A stretch of 64,000 nucleotides of DNA from Endozoicomonas sp. G2_2 (GTDB lineage Bacteria; Pseudomonadota; Gammaproteobacteria; Nevskiales; Salinisphaeraceae). The stretch covers positions 124,001 through 188,000 of the forward strand of contig NZ_JAGHQU010000003.1 of assembly GCF_017744135.1 (NCBI RefSeq), in the 5' to 3' direction. Positions within the stretch are counted from its first letter, which is position 1, and every line of letters begins with the position of its first letter. The notes beneath the pieces were generated by a model that had not been told where the DNA came from, searched no databases, and saw only the letters and a list, made by a program, of their open reading frames with translations. Both the position numbers and the translations under genes were made by a program. Shown here piece after piece: positions 26,033-35,471 of the stretch.

Positions 26033-27576
26033 AGATCTATATCCCGATCGACAGCGCCGCGGTATCCATCGGCGCCAACGAAACCGCCGACGCCTTCACC
26101 CGGCAGGACGCGATCGCCGACGCCGAGATCGTACGTACCGGTTCGCGCGGCTTCTACTGGCTCGAGCCGATGGTGGAGATCGAGCACGAGAACCGGCGCG
26201 TCGGCTTCGGCCCGGTCGAGGCAGCGGACGTGCCGGAACTGGCCCGGGCTATTGCGGATGGCGGCTTCGAATCCCACCCGCATTATCTCGGTGATATCGA
26301 TCACATGTTGCGCGCGCAGGGCCAGCGGCGCATGACCTTTGCCCGCTGCGGCGTGATCGAGCCCACCGACTGGTCGGCTTTCGTGGCTCGCGGCGGCAGC
26401 GCCGGACTGCGTGCGGCACTCGACAACAGCGGTCAGGCGATCGTCGACGCGGTCAAGGAATCGGGGCTGCGCGGTCGCGGCGGTGCGGGTTTTCCGACCG
26501 GCATCAAGTGGCAGACCGTGCACGACACCGCCTCCGAGACGAAATATGTCGTCTGCAATGCCGACGAAGGCGATTCCGGCACCTATGCCGATCGCATGCT
26601 CATGGAAGGCGATCCGTTCACGCTCTTCGAGGGCATGGCGATCGCCGGTGTGGCGGTGGGCGCCGAGCACGGGCTGATCTATCTGCGCTCCGAGTATCCA
26701 GATGCAGAGCGTGTGCTCAAGCGTGCGCTGGATGTCGCCCGCGCCGAAGGCATGCTGGGCGACAGCGTGCTGGGTTCGGGCAAGCGCTTCGACATCCAGG
26801 TGCGGATGGGCGCGGGCGCCTATATCTGCGGCGAGGAAACCTCGCTACTGGAAAGTCTGGAAGGCAAGCGCGGGCTGGTGCGCTTCAAGCCGCCGCTGCC
26901 GGCGATCCAAGGGTTCATGGGCAAGCCGACCGTGATCAACAACGTGATCACGCTGGCCAGCGTGCCGGCGATCATGGCCCAGGGGGCGCCGATGTATGCC
27001 GACCTGGGCATCAATCGCTCGCGCGGCACGCTCACCATCCAGCTGTGCGGCAATGTTGCGCGCCCGGGTCTCTACGAAATGCCGTTTGGCGTGACGTTGG
27101 ATCATCTGATCAACGAAATCGGCGGCGGCTCGGCCTCCGGCCGGCCCGTGCGCACCGCCCAGGTCGGCGGGCCGCTGGGTGCCTATGTGCCCGCCGCGCA
27201 TTTCGATACGCCGCTCGGTTACGAGGAGATGGCCGACAAGAAAGCGATGATCGGCCACGGCGGCGTGGTGGTCTTCGACGACACCGTCGACATGATGCAG
27301 CAGGCCCGGTTCGCGATGGAGTTCTGCGATATCGAATCCTGTGGCAAGTGCACGCCGTGCCGGGTCGGCTCGGTACGCGCGCAGGAGGTCATCGACCGGA
27401 TCATCGCTGACGACGAGCGTGAAGCGAACATCGAACTGCTGCGCGAACTCTGCGACACGATGATCAACGGCTCGCTCTGTGCCCACGGCGGCATGGCACC
27501 GTTTCCGGTGCTCTCGGCCCTGAATCATTTCTCCGAGGATTTCGGCGTCCGCCGCGAGGCGGCCGTCACCAGCTAG
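26029..27576 (+). CDS. fdsB: NAD-dependent formate dehydrogenase, beta subunit
   Basis: The diaphorase subunit, 515 residues, that binds NAD and FMN and takes electrons from the iron-sulfur chain to reduce NAD+. An N-terminal thioredoxin-like domain of about 110 residues precedes the NuoF-like core. Motifs are RGRGGAGFPTGIKW (FMN/NAD glycine loop), VCNADEGDSGT, and YICGEETSLLESLEG. The [4Fe-4S] ligands are Cys438, Cys441 and Cys444 in ESCGKCTPCR and Cys484 in SLCAHGG. It overlaps fdsG and is followed after 42 bp by fdsA with a strong ribosome site. Confidence 0.94.
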   Translation: MKIYIPIDSAAVSIGANETADAFTRQDAIADAEIVRTGSRGFYWLEPMVEIEHENRRVGFGPVEAADVPELARAIADGGFESHPHYLGDIDHMLRAQGQRRMTFARCGVIEPTDWSAFVARGGSAGLRAALDNSGQAIVDAVKESGLRGRGGAGFPTGIKWQTVHDTASETKYVVCNADEGDSGTYADRMLMEGDPFTLFEGMAIAGVAVGAEHGLIYLRSEYPDAERVLKRALDVARAEGMLGDSVLGSGKRFDIQVRMGAGAYICGEETSLLESLEGKRGLVRFKPPLPAIQGFMGKPTVINNVITLASVPAIMAQGAPMYADLGINRSRGTLTIQLCGNVARPGLYEMPFGVTLDHLINEIGGGSASGRPVRTAQVGGPLGAYVPAAHFDTPLGYEEMADKKAMIGHGGVVVFDDTVDMMQQARFAMEFCDIESCGKCTPCRVGSVRAQEVIDRIIADDEREANIELLRELCDTMINGSLCAHGGMAPFPVLSALNHFSEDFGVRREAAVTS

Positions 27577-27618
27577 CGCGTCGCGCTGGCGACAAGAACA
27601 AAACGAGAGGAGGTAGCC

Positions 27619-30522
27619 ATGGCATCTCTCAACCCGATCAACTACGGCACGCCCCGGCGGGAGTCCGATACCCAGATCACGCTCGAGATCGACGGCCAGT
27701 CGGTGACCGTGCCCGAAGGCACGTCGGTAATGCGTGCGGCCATCGAATCCGGCATCGACGTGCCCAAGCTGTGCGCGTCGGACATGCTGGAGCCGTTCGG
27801 TTCCTGCCGGCTGTGTCTGGTCGAGATCGAGGGTCGCAAGGGCTACCCGGCCTCCTGCACGACGCAAGTGTCGGAAGGCATGCAGGTCAGCACCCGGACC
27901 GACAAGCTCGATCAACTGCGCCGCGGTGTTGTCGAGTTGTATCTGTCCGATCACCCGGGCGAGAGCCTCACGCCGGACGGGCACGGGGACGACGAGTTGC
28001 TGGAGCTGGCAGAAAAGCTCGACGTCACGCAGGTGCGCTACGGCAAGGGCCGCAACCATCAGATAGCGGCGGTCGATGACTCTAACCCGTACTTCGATTT
28101 CGACGCCTCGCGCTGCATCGTCTGCTCGCGCTGCGTGCGCGCCTGTAACGAAACGCAGGGCACCTTCGCGCTGACCGTGGATGGCCGCGGCTTCGCGTCG
28201 ATGATCAGTGCCGGTACCGACGACGACAACTTTCTCGATTCGGAATGTGTCTCCTGTGGCGCCTGTGTGCAGGCCTGCCCGACCGAGGCCCTGATCGAGA
28301 AGGACGTGGTCGAAAAGGGCATGCCCGAGCGTTCGGTGACCACGACCTGCGCCTACTGCGGCGTGGGCTGCTCGTTCAACGCCGAACTCAAGGGCGACGA
28401 AGTCATCCGCATGGTGCCGACCAAGGAAGGCAAGGCCAACCAGGGCCATTCCTGTGTGAAGGGGCGCTTCGCCTGGGGTTACACGAACCATCCGGATCGC
28501 ATCACCAAGCCGATGGTGCGCGACAAGATCACCGATCCCTGGCGCGAGGTTAGCTGGGACGAGGCGATCCGGTTTTCGGTCGACAAGATCAATGCCATAC
28601 GCGATGAGCACGGCAGCGGTGCGCTCGGCGCGATCACGTCCTCGCGCTGCACCAACGAGGAAACCTTCCTCGTGCAGAAGCTCGCGCGCGCGGTATTCAA
28701 CACCAACAACGTCGATACCTGCGCGCGCGTGTGTCACTCGCCGACCGGTTATGGCCTGAACTCGACGTTCGGCACCTCGGCCGGTACGCAGGATTTCGTG
28801 TCGGTCGAGCAGTGCGACGTGATTCTCGTGATCGGCGCGAACCCGACCGATGCGCATCCGGTGTTCGGCTCCCAGATGAAGCGACGGCTGCGCCAGGGCG
28901 CGCGCCTGATCGTGGTCGATCCACGCGCGATCGATCTCGTGCGGTCACCGCATGTCGAAGCCGACTACCATCTGCAGCTCAGGCCCGGTACGAACGTGGC
29001 GCTGGTGAATGCCATGGCGCATACCGTACTCAGCGAGGGCCTCGAAAACCGGGCGTTCGTCGAAGAGCGCTGCGACCTGGACGAGTACGACGGCTGGCGG
29101 GATTTCATCCTGCGCGAAGAAAACAGCCCCGAGAACACCGAGCAGTACACCGGCGTGCCGGCGGCCATGGTGCGCGAAGCGGCACGGCTCTACGCCACGG
29201 GCGGGAATGGCGCCATCTACTATGGGCTCGGCGTGACCGAGCATAGCCAGGGCTCGACCATGGTCATGGGCATGGCGAATATCGCCATGGCCACCGGCAA
29301 CATCGGCCGGCCGGGCATGGGCGTGAACCCGCTGCGCGGCCAGAACAACGTGCAGGGCTCCTGCGACATGGGCTCGTTCCCGCACGAGCTGCCGGGCTAT
29401 CGCCACGTTTCCGACAAGAGCGTGCGCGACATCTTCGAGAAGGAATGGGGCGTGACCATCGGTGAGGAGCCGGGTCTGCGTATTCCCAACATGATCGACG
29501 CGGCCACTGCCGGCACCTTCAAGGGCCTGTATGTGCAGGGCGAGGACATTCTCCAGTCCGACCCCAACATCAAGCATATCGCCGCGGGTCTCGCCGCGAT
29601 GGACTGTGTGATCATCCAGGACATCTTCCTGAACGAGACGGCGAGCTACGCCCATGTCTTCCTGCCGGGGTCGACCTTCCTGGAAAAGGACGGCACGTTC
29701 ACCAACGCCGAGCGGCGCATCAACCGGGTGCGCAAGATCCAGACCGCGCCCGCCGGCTATGCGGACTGGGAGATCACCCAGATGCTGGCGCAGGCGCTGG
29801 GTTACAACATGAACTACAGCCATCCGTCCGAGATCATGGACGAGATCGCACGCACCACGCCCACCTTCAAGGGCGTGAGTTTCGACAAGATCGACGCGCT
29901 GGGCAGCGTGCAGTGGCCCTGCAACGACGAGCACCCGGAAGGCACGCCGGTCATGCACGTGGACAACTTCGTGCGCGGCAAGGGCAAGTTCATGCTCACC
30001 CCGTTCGTGCCCACCGAGGAGCGTGCGAACCGCAAGTTCCCGCTGCTGCTCACCACCGGGCGCATCCTGTCGCAATACAACGTCGGGGCCCAGACCCGGC
30101 GTACGGCCAATCGCCTGTGGCATGCCGAGGACTGGCTCGAGGTGCACCCCTCCGACGCCGAGGTGCGCGGCATCAAGGACGGCACGCTCGTGGCCGTGGC
30201 CTCGCGCATGGGCGAAACCACCTTGCGTGCAAAGGTCAGCGAGCGGATGACACCGGGCGTGGTCTATACCACCTTCCATTTTCCGGAGACGGCCGCGAAC
30301 GTGGTCACCACCGAGTTCTCCGACTGGGCCACCGAATGCCCCGAATACAAGGTCACCGCGGTCGAGGTGCGGCCGTGCAACACCATGTCCGAATGGCAGC
30401 GTCGTTATATCGACACGCGCGAGAAGCAGCAGCAGATCGCCGGTGATCAGTCGGTACGCGATCCGGAGAGCGTGGCGGCCGGTTTCGATGCCGGCGACAA
30501 GGAATGGGAGCCGGCTGAATGA
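27619..30522 (+). CDS. fdsA: NAD-dependent formate dehydrogenase, catalytic alpha subunit
   Basis: The molybdopterin enzyme that oxidises formate to carbon dioxide, 967 residues. The N-terminal NuoG-like part has a [2Fe-2S] site (KLCASDM, SCRLCLVE), then ferredoxin-like [4Fe-4S] motifs SRCIVCSRCVRAC and CVSCGACVQACPT. The Mo-bis-MGD domain starts with TTCAYCGVGCSF. The active-site residue is Cys372 in ARVCHSP, not selenocysteine, and is followed by the expected His. The start ATG at 27619 has a near-perfect AGGAGGT. Two hairpins, an intercistronic stem at 30527-30551 and no classical U-tract, separate it from fdsD. Activity needs a Moco-sulfurating FdhD/FdsC protein encoded elsewhere. Confidence 0.96.
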   Translation: MASLNPINYGTPRRESDTQITLEIDGQSVTVPEGTSVMRAAIESGIDVPKLCASDMLEPFGSCRLCLVEIEGRKGYPASCTTQVSEGMQVSTRTDKLDQLRRGVVELYLSDHPGESLTPDGHGDDELLELAEKLDVTQVRYGKGRNHQIAAVDDSNPYFDFDASRCIVCSRCVRACNETQGTFALTVDGRGFASMISAGTDDDNFLDSECVSCGACVQACPTEALIEKDVVEKGMPERSVTTTCAYCGVGCSFNAELKGDEVIRMVPTKEGKANQGHSCVKGRFAWGYTNHPDRITKPMVRDKITDPWREVSWDEAIRFSVDKINAIRDEHGSGALGAITSSRCTNEETFLVQKLARAVFNTNNVDTCARVCHSPTGYGLNSTFGTSAGTQDFVSVEQCDVILVIGANPTDAHPVFGSQMKRRLRQGARLIVVDPRAIDLVRSPHVEADYHLQLRPGTNVALVNAMAHTVLSEGLENRAFVEERCDLDEYDGWRDFILREENSPENTEQYTGVPAAMVREAARLYATGGNGAIYYGLGVTEHSQGSTMVMGMANIAMATGNIGRPGMGVNPLRGQNNVQGSCDMGSFPHELPGYRHVSDKSVRDIFEKEWGVTIGEEPGLRIPNMIDAATAGTFKGLYVQGEDILQSDPNIKHIAAGLAAMDCVIIQDIFLNETASYAHVFLPGSTFLEKDGTFTNAERRINRVRKIQTAPAGYADWEITQMLAQALGYNMNYSHPSEIMDEIARTTPTFKGVSFDKIDALGSVQWPCNDEHPEGTPVMHVDNFVRGKGKFMLTPFVPTEERANRKFPLLLTTGRILSQYNVGAQTRRTANRLWHAEDWLEVHPSDAEVRGIKDGTLVAVASRMGETTLRAKVSERMTPGVVYTTFHFPETAANVVTTEFSDWATECPEYKVTAVEVRPCNTMSEWQRRYIDTREKQQQIAGDQSVRDPESVAAGFDAGDKEWEPAE

Positions 30523-30526
30523 GCCG

Positions 30527-30551
30527 ATGGCCCGCCATCGCGGCGGGCCAT
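30527..30551 (+). other. Strong intra-operon hairpin after fdsA
   Basis: The perfect 10-bp arms ATGGCCCGCC and GGCGGGCCAT surround a 5-nt loop, followed by a U-rich TGCTTTGATTT. It may cap the fdsA message or attenuate fdsD. It is not clearly a full terminator because fdsD follows on the same strand. Confidence 0.6.
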
Positions 30552-30620
30552 TGCTTTGATTTCGCGTGACATAGCGTCCGGTGGCAACCCGCGATACCGC
30601 CGGGCGATCGGGAGACAGGA

Positions 30621-30848
30621 ATGGATAGCGACAAGATGGTGCGTCAGGCGAACCAGATCGCACAGTATTTCAGCGCCTATCCGCAGGCGCGCGCGGAAGA
30701 GGGCGTGCGCGGCCATATCCGCAAGTTCTGGGAGCCGCGCATGCGCGCCCAGCTGATCGAATACCACGAGGGCGGCGGCGAAGGCCTGCACCCGCTGGTC
30801 AGCACGGCTGTGGCCGCGATCAAGGCCGAGACGCGCGAGAGCGCTTAA
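30621..30848 (+). CDS. fdsD: Formate dehydrogenase delta subunit
   Basis: A small 75-residue protein matching FdsD, an accessory subunit of the soluble formate dehydrogenase complex. It starts MDSDKMVRQANQIAQYFS, with the RQANQIAxYF block typical of the family, followed by HIRKFWEPRMRAQL and a C-terminal Gly/Glu-rich part ending AAIKAETRESA. Its role is in complex stability or maturation. A 98-bp spacer with a hairpin separates it from fdsA. Its 3' end overlaps by 4 bp the end of the convergent LysR gene. fdsC, usually the neighbour, is not in this cluster. Confidence 0.88.
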   Translation: MDSDKMVRQANQIAQYFSAYPQARAEEGVRGHIRKFWEPRMRAQLIEYHEGGGEGLHPLVSTAVAAIKAETRESA

Positions 30849-31759
30849 CCGGGCGCCGGGTCGGCATCGAGCGGGAAGAAACGGCTGTTTCGGCACGTTT
30901 CGAAAAGTGCCGAGACCAGCGGCGACAGAGGGTCGCGCTCCAGCGTGATGAGGCCCACGCGATAGGACGGGCGCGTGTCGTCGAGCGCGATCGTCGCGAT
31001 GCGTGTGTCCGATGCCAGCAGGTCGCGAAAATATTCCGGCAGCACGCTGCTCAGGCCGGCGTACTTGATGTGCGCCCACAGGTTGATGATCGAGTCGGTT
31101 TCCATCTGGATGACGGGCGTCTGGCCGACGCGCTCGAACGCCTGGTCGATGATGCGGCGGTTCTGCATGTTCGGCGTGAGCAGGCATAGCGGCTCGTCGG
31201 CCGCTTCTCGCCAGGTCACGCTTTTGCGACGGGCCCAGGGGTGCGCGCGCGGCACAAAAAGCCGATAGCGCTCGGTATAGAGGTCCAGGGTCGTCATGTG
31301 TCGCACCGGCTCGTTGTCGAGGTAGGTGATGCCCGCGTCGAGCTGGAATTCCTGGATTTCCCTGAGGATTTCATCGGAGGTGCGTGAATAAACCGCGAAG
31401 CGGACCTCGGGATAGTGATCGCGCATGGTCCGCGTGAGTGCGACCACCATGGGCAGGGCAGAGGGCACGACCCCCAGCGCTACCTGGCCGGCCAGGCCGC
31501 CCTTGAGCGCGGTGAGTTCCTCGTCCATGGCGGCGCAATCGCGCAGGATGGCCTGGGCCCATTGCAGTACGCGCCGGCCTTCCGGCGTCAGGTCGTGGTA
31601 GCGCTGGCCGCGCTCCACGATCGGCACGCCGAGTTCCTGCTCGAGCTGCCGGATTCGTCCGGACAACGTGGGCTGCGTGACGTGACAGCGTTCGGCGGCG
31701 CGCGTGAAGTGGCGTTCCTCGGCGAGCGCGACGAGGTATTGCAGCTGTTTTATATCCAT
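30845..31759 (-). CDS. LysR-family transcriptional regulator
   Basis: A 304-residue LysR-type regulator: an N-terminal winged helix (LQYLVALAEERHFTRAAER, then QPTLSGRIRQLEQELGVP) of about 60 residues, then the inducer-binding domain with GVVPSALPMV and LDAGITYLD. Position beside the fds genes suggests it is the formate operon regulator (FdsR-like). Unusually it is convergent to the operon rather than divergent, so the classical shared control region is absent. Its promoter must lie at 31,760-31,893 facing the tRNA promoter. Confidence 0.88.
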   Translation of the reverse strand: MDIKQLQYLVALAEERHFTRAAERCHVTQPTLSGRIRQLEQELGVPIVERGQRYHDLTPEGRRVLQWAQAILRDCAAMDEELTALKGGLAGQVALGVVPSALPMVVALTRTMRDHYPEVRFAVYSRTSDEILREIQEFQLDAGITYLDNEPVRHMTTLDLYTERYRLFVPRAHPWARRKSVTWREAADEPLCLLTPNMQNRRIIDQAFERVGQTPVIQMETDSIINLWAHIKYAGLSSVLPEYFRDLLASDTRIATIALDDTRPSYRVGLITLERDPLSPLVSALFETCRNSRFFPLDADPAPG

Positions 31760-31849
31760 CCCTGCCTCTCGAGAAGCCGTGGCGGCGCGGGTAGCGCCGC
31801 TCGTGCCATCATACGTTCACGGCGGCGCGAAAATGCTGCACGCCAGCGG

Positions 31850-31878
31850 TTGACAATCCAGGTCCGATTCCCAACAAT
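31850..31878 (+). promoter_or_regulatory. Promoter for tRNA-Tyr/Gly/Thr-tuf
   Basis: TTGACA (31850-31855), 17 bp, then AACAAT (31873-31878), with a GC-rich discriminator, 15 bp before the tRNA-Tyr 5' end. It shows that the distal tRNA genes do not need read-through from tRNA-Thr(TGT) and explains how the cluster tolerates the fds insertion. Confidence 0.7.
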
Positions 31879-31893
31879 GCGCGGCTTGTTCGT

Positions 31894-31978
31894 GGAGGGA
31901 TACCCAAGCGGTCAAAGGGAACAGACTGTAAATCTGTCGGCTCAGCCTTCGGAGGTTCGAATCCTCCTCCCTCCACCA
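31894..31978 (+). tRNA. tRNA-Tyr(GTA)
   Basis: An 85-nt class II tRNA with a long variable arm. Acceptor GGAGGGA / TCCCTCC, discriminator A, encoded CCA, anticodon GTA in the loop CTGTAAA. T arm is GGAGG-TTCGAAT-CCTCC. Close to E. coli tyrU in layout; it is the first gene behind the TTGACA promoter at 31850. Confidence 0.96.
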
Positions 31979-32037
31979 CTTGAATAGCGGAAAATCTGAA
32001 AACGACTGGCGATATGCGGTTGCGCATGAGCCGGACC

Positions 32038-32148
32038 GAGGAGGGTTCGAACCGTAAAGTTCGGCGAGGCGGCGCAGCCGCCGAGAGCAGTATCGCGCAG
32101 CGATGCTGGCCCGAAGGGCGAGCCGCGAAGCGGCGAGTAATCCTCCTC
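32038..32148 (+). repeat. Four-hairpin palindromic element in tRNA-Tyr/tRNA-Gly spacer
   Basis: Four consecutive small hairpins each with a three-base loop: GGCGGC-GCA-GCCGCC (32068-32082), AT CGC-GCA-GCGAT (32092-32104), GCCC-GAA-GGGC (32109-32119) and GCCGC-GAA-GCGGC (32122-32134). The whole is closed by GAGGAGG (32038-32044) and CCTCCTC (32142-32148). All four loops are GNA type. The 5' end contains the palindrome GGTTCGAACC, as in a tRNA T arm. The transcript would fold as a multi-branched RNA. It could be a REP-like mobile palindrome or a tRNA-derived remnant; the identity is not known. Confidence 0.7.
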
Positions 32149-32150
32149 CC
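32139..32150 (+). repeat. 12-bp copy of tRNA-Tyr 3' end
   Basis: AATCCTCCTCCC occurs inside the tRNA-Tyr T stem and acceptor (31960-31971) and again here, 179 bp further on, at the closing side of the hairpin element. It resembles in arrangement the E. coli tyrT (rtT) repeat, whose units also start with the last bases of a tRNA-Tyr gene. Confidence 0.55.
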
Positions 32151-32280
32151 GGGTATAGCCGTTTCATTGGCTACGAAGGATGTCCGGATTGGGTCAAGCC
32201 CGGTTTCAGGTTTGAATCGCCGCCCAGGCAGCGCCCTTGCAGGCGGCGCCGGGATTGGCGAGAGTCGGAAGGTTGGCGGC

Positions 32281-32354
<74 letters not shown>

Positions 32355-32357
32355 TAA

Positions 32358-32377
32358 GATATCGCACAGGCGATATC
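32358..32377 (+). other. Hairpin between tRNA-Gly and tRNA-Thr
   Basis: GATATCGC and GCGATATC form a perfect 8-bp stem around ACAG, followed by GACAGTTTTG. It is a likely processing or protective stem in the tRNA precursor. The four-U tract is too short for efficient termination and two genes follow. Confidence 0.55.
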
Positions 32378-32389
32378 GACAGTTTTGTG

Positions 32390-32464
<75 letters not shown>

Positions 32465-32563
32465 GTTTGCCGGCGATGCAGTGGCGTGGTCGGCGCGCGA
32501 TGCGTTTTGGGCATCGTGGCTACGACGAGTTGAACTCACGGCAACAACGACGAAAGGCGAGCA

Positions 32564-33754
<1,191 letters not shown>

Positions 33755-33770
33755 TGGAATAGCGCGATTC

Positions 33771-33814
33771 GCGACATGCCGCCGATCATCGGAAGGTGGT
33801 CGGCGGCATGTCGC
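33771..33814 (+). terminator. 15-bp inverted repeat after tuf
   Basis: GCGACATGCCGCCGA (33771-33785) and TCGGCGGCATGTCGC (33800-33814) pair perfectly around a 14-nt loop. Only TTTCG follows, so it is an imperfect intrinsic terminator at best. It could slow or protect the tuf transcript before the tRNA-Trp promoter at 33850. Confidence 0.6.
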
Positions 33815-33849
33815 TTTCGTGTCTCTATGCCGCGAGCGTGGCGGAGCAG

Positions 33850-33877
33850 TTGCCAAACGTGGAAACTGTGATAACAT
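33850..33877 (+). promoter_or_regulatory. Promoter of tRNA-Trp/secE/nusG
   Basis: TTGCCA (33850-33855), 16 bp, TAACAT (33872-33877), then the discriminator CCGCCGTC, shared with the str-operon promoter. It lies about 38 bp before the tRNA-Trp gene. Confidence 0.6.
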
Positions 33878-33914
33878 CCGCCGTCTTTTTCGCGGGCGAT
33901 GAGTTTACGCGCAT

Positions 33915-33990
<76 letters not shown>

Positions 33991-34027
33991 CGTAAAGCGC
34001 ATCACCCACTTTTCGGTCGAGTCGTCG

Positions 34028-34399
34028 ATGGCAACCCAAGAAAAACGTACGAGCTCCCTGCTCGACACCGCGCTGCTATGGCTTGCCATAGGTGTGCTGT
34101 TGGCGAGCATGGTCGGCTACTACTATTTCACGGCGCACACCGATCTCGTTCGCGTGGTCGGGCTGCTCGGCGGTGCTGTGGTCGCGGTTCTGATCGCGCT
34201 GCAGACGGCGATCGGCAAGACGGCCTGGTCCTATATCCAAGGCTCGCGCACGGAGTTGCGCCGCATGGTCTGGCCGACGCGGCGCGAGACGGTGCAGACC
34301 ACGCTGATGGTGGTCGTGGTAGTGCTGATCCTCGCCATCTTCATCTGGGCGCTGGATATCGTGCTCGCCTGGGCTGTGCAACTTCTGACCGGCCGCTAG
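34028..34399 (+). CDS. secE: Preprotein translocase subunit SecE
   Basis: A 123-residue membrane subunit of the SecYEG channel, of the three-helix gammaproteobacterial form. Helices lie near 13-32, 40-60 and 90-115, and the conserved amphipathic segment [20 protein letters not shown] lies before the last helix. It follows tRNA-Trp by 37 bp and precedes nusG by 17 bp, the invariant secE-nusG pair. Confidence 0.95.
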   Translation: MATQEKRTSSLLDTALLWLAIGVLLASMVGYYYFTAHTDLVRVVGLLGGAVVAVLIALQTAIGKTAWSYIQGSRTELRRMVWPTRRETVQTTLMVVVVVLILAIFIWALDIVLAWAVQLLTGR

Positions 34400-34416
34400 G
34401 CGCAAGGCGAATTCTT

Positions 34417-34950
34417 ATGGCCAAGCATTGGTACGTGGTTCATGCCTTCTCGCAATACGAGAAGAAGGTGCGCGACGCCCTCAAGGAGCACGCGGCGCGC
34501 CACGGCATGGAAGATTACTTCGGCGATATCCTGGTGCCGACCGAGGAAGTGGTCGAGATCAAAGACGGCCAGCGCCGCACCACCGAGCGCAAGTTCTTTC
34601 CGGGTTACGTGCTCGTGCACATGGAAATGAACGACGACACCTGGCATCTCGTCAAGAGCGTGCCGCGCGTGCTTGGATTCATCGGCGGCACGGCCGATCG
34701 TCCGGCGCCGATTTCCGACGCCGAGGCTGATCAGATCCTCAATCGCGTCGAGGAGTCGGTCGAGAAGCCGCGGCCGAAGACGGTCTTCGAGCCGGGTCAG
34801 GAAGTGCGCGTCATCGACGGCCCCTTTGCCGATTTCAACGGCGTGGTCGAGGAAGTCAATTACGACAAGAACCGCCTGCGTGTGGCGGTCACGATCTTCG
34901 GGCGTTCGACCCCCGTGGATCTCGAATTCGATCAGGTCGAAAAGAGCTGA
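34417..34950 (+). CDS. nusG: Transcription termination/antitermination factor NusG
   Basis: A 177-residue factor that binds RNA polymerase and couples it to the ribosome or to Rho. The NGN domain starts [17 protein letters not shown] and has [22 protein letters not shown]; the KOW domain has [16 protein letters not shown] and carries the C-terminal [10 protein letters not shown]. The ATG at 34417 is used; the open frame extends upstream through secE without family sequence. Confidence 0.96.
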   Translation: MAKHWYVVHAFSQYEKKVRDALKEHAARHGMEDYFGDILVPTEEVVEIKDGQRRTTERKFFPGYVLVHMEMNDDTWHLVKSVPRVLGFIGGTADRPAPISDAEADQILNRVEESVEKPRPKTVFEPGQEVRVIDGPFADFNGVVEEVNYDKNRLRVAVTIFGRSTPVDLEFDQVEKS

Positions 34951-35039
34951 TTTTTTGCCGCGGCGCGAGGCGCGCCGCATCCATCGTCACAGGGAGCCCG
35001 GGACAGGCCCGCGGCGCATGCACCTGAAGGAGTAGTTCA

Positions 35040-35468
35040 ATGGCCAAGAAGATTGCAGGCTATATCAAGCTGCAGATTCCGGCCGGCAAGGCCAACCCGA
35101 GTCCCCCCGTGGGTCCGGCGCTGGGCCAGCACGGCGTAAACATCATGGAGTTCTGCAAGGCGTTCAACGCCGAAACGCAGGACATCGAGCCGGGTCTTCC
35201 GATCCCGGTGGTCATCACGGTGTTCTCGGATCGCAGTTTCTCGTTCGTCAAGAAGACGCCGCCGGCGTCGATTCTGCTGAAGAAGGCCGCGAAGATCACG
35301 AGCGGCGCCGCCGATCCGCTGCGCGAAAAGGTGGGTGTCGTGACCCGTGCGCAGGTCGAGGAGATCGCCGAAACCAAGTGGGCCGATCTCAACGCGGCCG
35401 ACATGGACGCCGCGGTTCGCATCATTTCCGGTAGTGCTCGTTCGATGGGCATCAAGGTGGAGGGCTAG
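35040..35468 (+). CDS. rplK: Ribosomal protein L11
   Basis: A 142-residue L11, a component of the GTPase-associated centre that binds 23S rRNA and, in stringent response, senses stalled ribosomes for RelA. Family motifs include the proline-rich [19 protein letters not shown] and GSARSMGI near the C-terminus. Ribosome site GAAGGAG precedes the ATG. The gap from nusG (89 bp) contains a short T run and an 8-bp hairpin at 34960-34978, but no clear promoter was identified. It is followed after 3 bp by rplA. Confidence 0.97.
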   Translation: MAKKIAGYIKLQIPAGKANPSPPVGPALGQHGVNIMEFCKAFNAETQDIEPGLPIPVVITVFSDRSFSFVKKTPPASILLKKAAKITSGAADPLREKVGVVTRAQVEEIAETKWADLNAADMDAAVRIISGSARSMGIKVEG

Positions 35469-35471
35469 GTC

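Noticed and set aside
28945-30663. 572-residue minus-strand frame over fdsA
   Set aside because: fdsA motifs on the plus strand are unambiguous; the antisense frame has none.
25057-31893. Genomic island bounded by att repeats
   Set aside because: No copy of the tRNA-Thr 3' end, integrase or mobilisation gene was found near the other border.
34960-34978. 8-bp hairpin GCGGCGCG/CGCGCCGC between nusG and rplK as a terminator
   Set aside because: The T run lies before the stem on the plus strand, so it fits a terminator on neither strand.
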